A DNA stretch of 9,003 bases from CAYMKL01 sp964390805 (GTDB taxonomy: Bacteria; Chloroflexota; Anaerolineae; VGOG01): positions 1 to 9,003 of the forward strand of contig CAYMKL010000201.1 in the NCBI GenBank assembly GCA_964390805.1, read 5' to 3'. The notes below the pieces were generated by a model. The model ran no database searches. It was given only the letters and a program-made list of their open reading frames with translations, and had not been told where the DNA came from. Below are positions 7,018 to 9,003 of this stretch, in pieces. Position numbers and translations under genes: made by a program. Numbering within the stretch: the stretch's first letter is position 1; every line of letters starts with the position of its first letter.

Positions 7018-7764
7018 GTGAGCGAAGACATCCCTTCGACAGGACTTCGGCAAGCTCAGTCGAGCCGCTCAGGGCATAGCTCGCAACTCAAGCAACAGGC
7101 TGCCGAGTATGCGGTGCAATTCGTGGAATCGGGCATGGTGGTGGGTCTGGGTCATGGCAGCACGGCCATCTTCGCCGTGCACCGCATCGCCGAGTTGCTG
7201 CACAAGGGCAGACTCCAGAACATCCTCGGCGTGCCGTGTTCACGTCAGGTCGAAAGAGATGCGCGGCAACTGGGCATCCCGCTGACCACCCTGGACGAGC
7301 ATCCCGTCGTTGATCTGACCATTGACGGCGCGGACGAAGTGGACCCTGATTTGAACCTGATCAAGGGCGGCGGTGGCGCGCTCCTGCGCGAGAAGATCGT
7401 CGCCCAGGCCAGCCGTCGTGAGATCATCGTGGTGGACGAGACCAAGCTCTCGCCCGCGCTGGGCACTCACTGGCCCGTGCCGGTGGAGGTGGCCCCTTTT
7501 GGTTGGCGCTTGCAGGCCGCTTACCTGGAATCATTGGGCGCGCGGCCAGTCCTGCGCCTGAACAGAGACGGCGCTCCCATCAAGACCGACCAGGGCAACC
7601 TGATCCTGGATTGCCACTTTGGCCCGATTCCAGATCCAGCCCGGCTAGCGGCCCGGCTGAGCGAACGCGCCGGCATCGTGGAACATGGGTTGTTTCTGGG
7701 ATTAGCGACGGACGTCATCGTGGCGGGTGTTGAGGGAGTCCGCCATCTGGAACGTAAAACGTGA
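7018..7764 (+). CDS. rpiA: Ribose-5-phosphate isomerase A
   Basis: It interconverts ribose 5-phosphate and ribulose 5-phosphate in the cytosol. The family is clear from the phosphate loop GLGHGSTA (43-50), TIDGADEVDPDLNLIKGGGG (101-120), LLREK (122-126) and VVDETK (138-143). Residues D103, D106, K116 and E125 align by motif with the catalytic D81, D84, K94 and E103 of the E. coli enzyme. GTG 7018 is chosen because AGGAG (7005-7009) lies 8 bases upstream and no later start in the family's N-terminal segment has such a site. At 248 residues it is longer than the usual 220-230; the extra length is an N-terminal repeat-encoded stretch (residues 6-20). The phosphate loop has H46 where threonine is usual. 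The last codons and the stop lie in a heptamer repeat. It follows the HAD gene by 12 bp. Confidence 0.94.
   Translation: MSEDIPSTGLRQAQSSRSGHSSQLKQQAAEYAVQFVESGMVVGLGHGSTAIFAVHRIAELLHKGRLQNILGVPCSRQVERDARQLGIPLTTLDEHPVVDLTIDGADEVDPDLNLIKGGGGALLREKIVAQASRREIIVVDETKLSPALGTHWPVPVEVAPFGWRLQAAYLESLGARPVLRLNRDGAPIKTDQGNLILDCHFGPIPDPARLAARLSERAGIVEHGLFLGLATDVIVAGVEGVRHLERKT
7032..7075 (+). repeat. Palindromic repeat in the first codons of rpiA
   Basis: CCCTTCGACA, then CTTCGGCAAGCTCAG, then CTCAGGGC, colinear with the tal copy at 3134-3177. It encodes PSTGLRQAQSSRSG (residues 6-19) against PSTALRQAQDDSSG in tal. Complementary ends CCCT (7032-7035) and AGGG (7071-7074), and inner CGAC (7037-7040) and GTCG (7059-7062), allow a hairpin. 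It starts 12 bp after the GTG, upstream of SQLKQQAAEYAV, where the conserved enzyme begins. Confidence 0.87.
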
Positions 7765-7815
7765 AACGTGACCATCACTCATTACGTTTTACATTTTGCG
7801 CTTACGCTTTACGCA
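7751..7815 (+). repeat. Inverted heptamer repeat array at the rpiA/rpe junction
   Basis: The left arm is AACGTAA, AACGTGA, AACGTGA (7751-7771). After a 10-base spacer, the right arm (7782-7815) is a degenerate series TTACGTT, TTACATT, TTGCGC, TTACGCT, TTACGCA, which is largely the reverse complement. The rpiA stop TGA (7762-7764) is inside the left arm, so the last residues (ERKT) are repeat-encoded. The arms could form a long, weak, AT-rich hairpin in the 96-bp gap before rpe, able to act as a processing, stability or attenuation site. It may equally be a neutral mobile repeat. Confidence 0.8.
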
Positions 7816-7860
7816 ATAGGCATTGAGATCAAAACCACGATTACTTGCAAGGAGACTACC

Positions 7861-8517
7861 ATGGTCGCTATTGAAGCCTCTATCTTATCAGCCGATTTTG
7901 CGCGACTGGGCGAGCAGGCCCGCGAGGCCGAAGCCGCCGGGGTTGACGCCATTCAGGTGGACGTGATGGACGGGAGCTTCGTCCCCCCTATCACTTTCGG
8001 GGCGGGCGTGGTGCGGGCGTTGCGTCAGTTGGTGAGCGTGCCGCTGGACGTGCATCTGATGATCGTCGAGCCGGAGAAACACTTGGAGGTGTTTGCGGAA
8101 GCCGGGGCCGACCGCCTGATCGTGCACCAGGAAACCTGTCCCCATCTACACCTCGTGCTGCACCACATCCGCGAGCTCAACATTGAGGCGGGCGTGGCGC
8201 TCAATCCGGGCACACCACTAAGTGTCTTGGAGGAGGTTTTGGACCTGACCGACCTGATCCAGGTGATGACGGTCAACCCCGGTTGGGGAGGACAGCCGTT
8301 CCTCCACAGCCAACTGGACAAGATTCGCCGCCTGCGCCAGATGCTGGACGAGCGTGGGTTGGATATACCCATTGGTGTGGATGGCGGGATCAATCCGACT
8401 ACTGCGCCGCTGGTAGTGAGCGCCGGGGTGACCATGCTGGTGGCTGGGTCGAGCATCTACAATGACAAGGCGTCGGTGGCCGAAAATGTAGCTGTGTTAC
8501 GGGCGAGTGTGACGTGA
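7861..8517 (+). CDS. rpe: Ribulose-phosphate 3-epimerase
   Basis: It interconverts ribulose 5-phosphate and xylulose 5-phosphate. The 218-residue length is normal for this TIM barrel. Visible signatures are ASILSADFARL (6-16), VDVMDGSFVPPITFG (33-47), DVHLMI (63-68), VMTVNPGWGGQPF (135-147), IGVDGGIN (171-178) and VAGSSIY (194-200). Metal ligands D34, H65 and D174 are present, but the usual first-ligand histidine before VDVMDG is Q32 (CAG at 7954-7956), and the usual FVPN is FVPP. ATG 7861 is supported by AAGGAG (7849-7854) 6 bases upstream and by the family N-terminus; the in-frame upstream ATG at 7768 lies in the repeat array and is rejected. The zwf start follows 14 bp after its stop, consistent with one transcript. 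Confidence 0.94.
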   Translation: MVAIEASILSADFARLGEQAREAEAAGVDAIQVDVMDGSFVPPITFGAGVVRALRQLVSVPLDVHLMIVEPEKHLEVFAEAGADRLIVHQETCPHLHLVLHHIRELNIEAGVALNPGTPLSVLEEVLDLTDLIQVMTVNPGWGGQPFLHSQLDKIRRLRQMLDERGLDIPIGVDGGINPTTAPLVVSAGVTMLVAGSSIYNDKASVAENVAVLRASVT

Positions 8518-8531
8518 AAAGGAGAATGACC

Positions 8532-8969
8532 ATGAACCAAACAACCTCCAGCCCCCCTGCTTCCATCGTTATCTTCGGCGCATCCGGCGACCTGACCCGG
8601 CGGAAGCTGGTGCCGGCCCTGCACACCCTGGCGTGCGGAGGACTCATGTCTCCAGCCACCCGGGTGATCGGCGTGGCTCGCACCCCTCTCTCCGACCAGG
8701 CCTTCCGCGACCGGCTTCGCGAGGGCGTGGACGGGTATGCTCGGATCATATCCAAACCAGGTATCTGCGAGCTTTGGTCTCGTTTCGCGGAGCGTCACTC
8801 TTACCTGGCGGGCAGCTATGATGACCCCGAGACCTATCGCCGCCTGGCGGGACGGCTGGCCCGGCTCGACGCGGAGGCTGGCACCCAAGGCAATCGCCTC
8901 TTCGATTTGGCCATCCCGCCCGTGCTCTATCCGCTGGTCGTAGAGCAACTAGTACTCTGTCAAGCGTGA
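8532..8969 (+). pseudogene. zwf: Glucose-6-phosphate 1-dehydrogenase, truncated by an insertion
   Basis: The intact enzyme oxidises glucose 6-phosphate to 6-phosphogluconolactone with NADP+ and is about 490-510 residues long. Here only the nucleotide-binding N-terminus survives: IFGASGDLTRRKL (14-26) is the dinucleotide loop, VIGVAR (45-50) the following strand, and NRLFDLAIPP (121-130) a conserved family strand. Recognisable sequence stops at VVEQL (136-140), where GxAGL-like residues normally follow; five foreign residues (VLCQA) and a stop at 8967-8969 come next. The substrate-binding RIDHYLGKE region is absent. ATG 8532 has AAAAGGAG (8517-8524) 7 bases upstream; the ATG at 8526 is too close to that site. 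The break coincides with CTAG at 8949-8952 and a fall in GC, as expected for an insertion sequence. The 3' part of zwf may continue beyond the element, outside the window. Confidence 0.85.
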
Positions 8970-9003
8970 TTTGATAGGTGAGAGTTTTAGTGGTATCCTA
9001 TCT
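8953..9003. mobile_element. Probable insertion sequence end inside zwf (partial)
   Basis: Sequence from 8953 (TACTCTGTCAAGCGTGATTT and on) is AT-richer than everything before it, has no coding relation to zwf, and carries the subterminal inverted repeat GATAGG (8973-8978) / CCTATC (8997-9002). It abuts CTAG, which fits the 4-bp YTAR target duplication described for IS701-family elements. No transposase is visible because the window ends after 51 bp, so the family is tentative. A contig joined or broken at a multi-copy IS would give the same picture. Confidence 0.55.

Noticed and set aside
7768..7860. Upstream ATG extending rpe
   Set aside because: The extension is encoded by the heptamer repeat. 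ATG 7861 has AAGGAG at good spacing and begins with the conserved epimerase N-terminus.
7765..7860. Separate promoter for rpe
   Set aside because: TTGAGA-like and AT-rich segments occur, but no pair of boxes has acceptable sequence and spacing.
8514..8531. Upstream GTG or ATG starts for zwf
   Set aside because: They overlap or crowd the ribosome binding site at 8517-8524. ATG 8532 has the right spacing.

Overview
The window looks like a high-GC bacterial chromosome fragment, most likely from Chloroflexota (Anaerolineae-like). Three things suggest this: the fused transaldolase/phosphoglucose isomerase gene, a large STAND-type ATPase with TPR repeats, and small repeats of the CCCTTCGACAAGCTCAGGGC type and of 7-bp type, which I associate with that phylum. 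The lineage is an inference from gene style, not a database result. All real genes lie on the + strand.

Layout. Bases 1-2400 hold the 3' part of a signal-transduction ATPase: the end of an NB-ARC-like ATPase core, a winged helix and about nine TPRs. Its start lies left of the window. A 164-bp intergenic region follows, rich in palindromes, with a good sigma-70-type promoter (TTGACA, 16-bp spacer, TATATT). From 2565 there is a compact pentose phosphate pathway cluster: tal-pgi fusion (2565-5411), a TauE/SafE-type membrane transporter (5408-6265), a HAD-family sugar-phosphate phosphatase or mutase (6262-7005), rpiA (7018-7764), rpe (7861-8517) and the 5' part of zwf (from 8532). The first three genes overlap by ATGA and are probably translationally coupled. 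The others are 12, 96 and 14 bp apart, so one main transcript from the promoter at about 2484-2511 is likely.

How the genes work together. Zwf makes 6-phosphogluconolactone from glucose 6-phosphate. RpiA and Rpe interconvert ribulose-, ribose- and xylulose-5-phosphate. The Tal-Pgi fusion returns carbon to fructose 6-phosphate and glucose 6-phosphate. Transketolase, 6-phosphogluconolactonase and 6-phosphogluconate dehydrogenase are not in the window. The membrane transporter and the HAD enzyme are embedded in the operon without an obvious canonical role.

What is unusual. I see no wholly new defence or biosynthetic system. The cluster does carry several foreign-looking small elements. Copies of a palindromic repeat sit in frame inside tal, pgi and rpiA; the tal and rpiA copies are read in the same frame and encode near-identical peptides. 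Heptanucleotide repeats occur inside tal and across the rpiA/rpe junction, where they supply the rpiA stop codon. Finally, zwf is cut after 140 codons at a CTAG by AT-richer sequence that looks like the end of an insertion sequence, so oxidative pathway entry from this locus is probably broken, unless the junction is an assembly artefact at a contig end.
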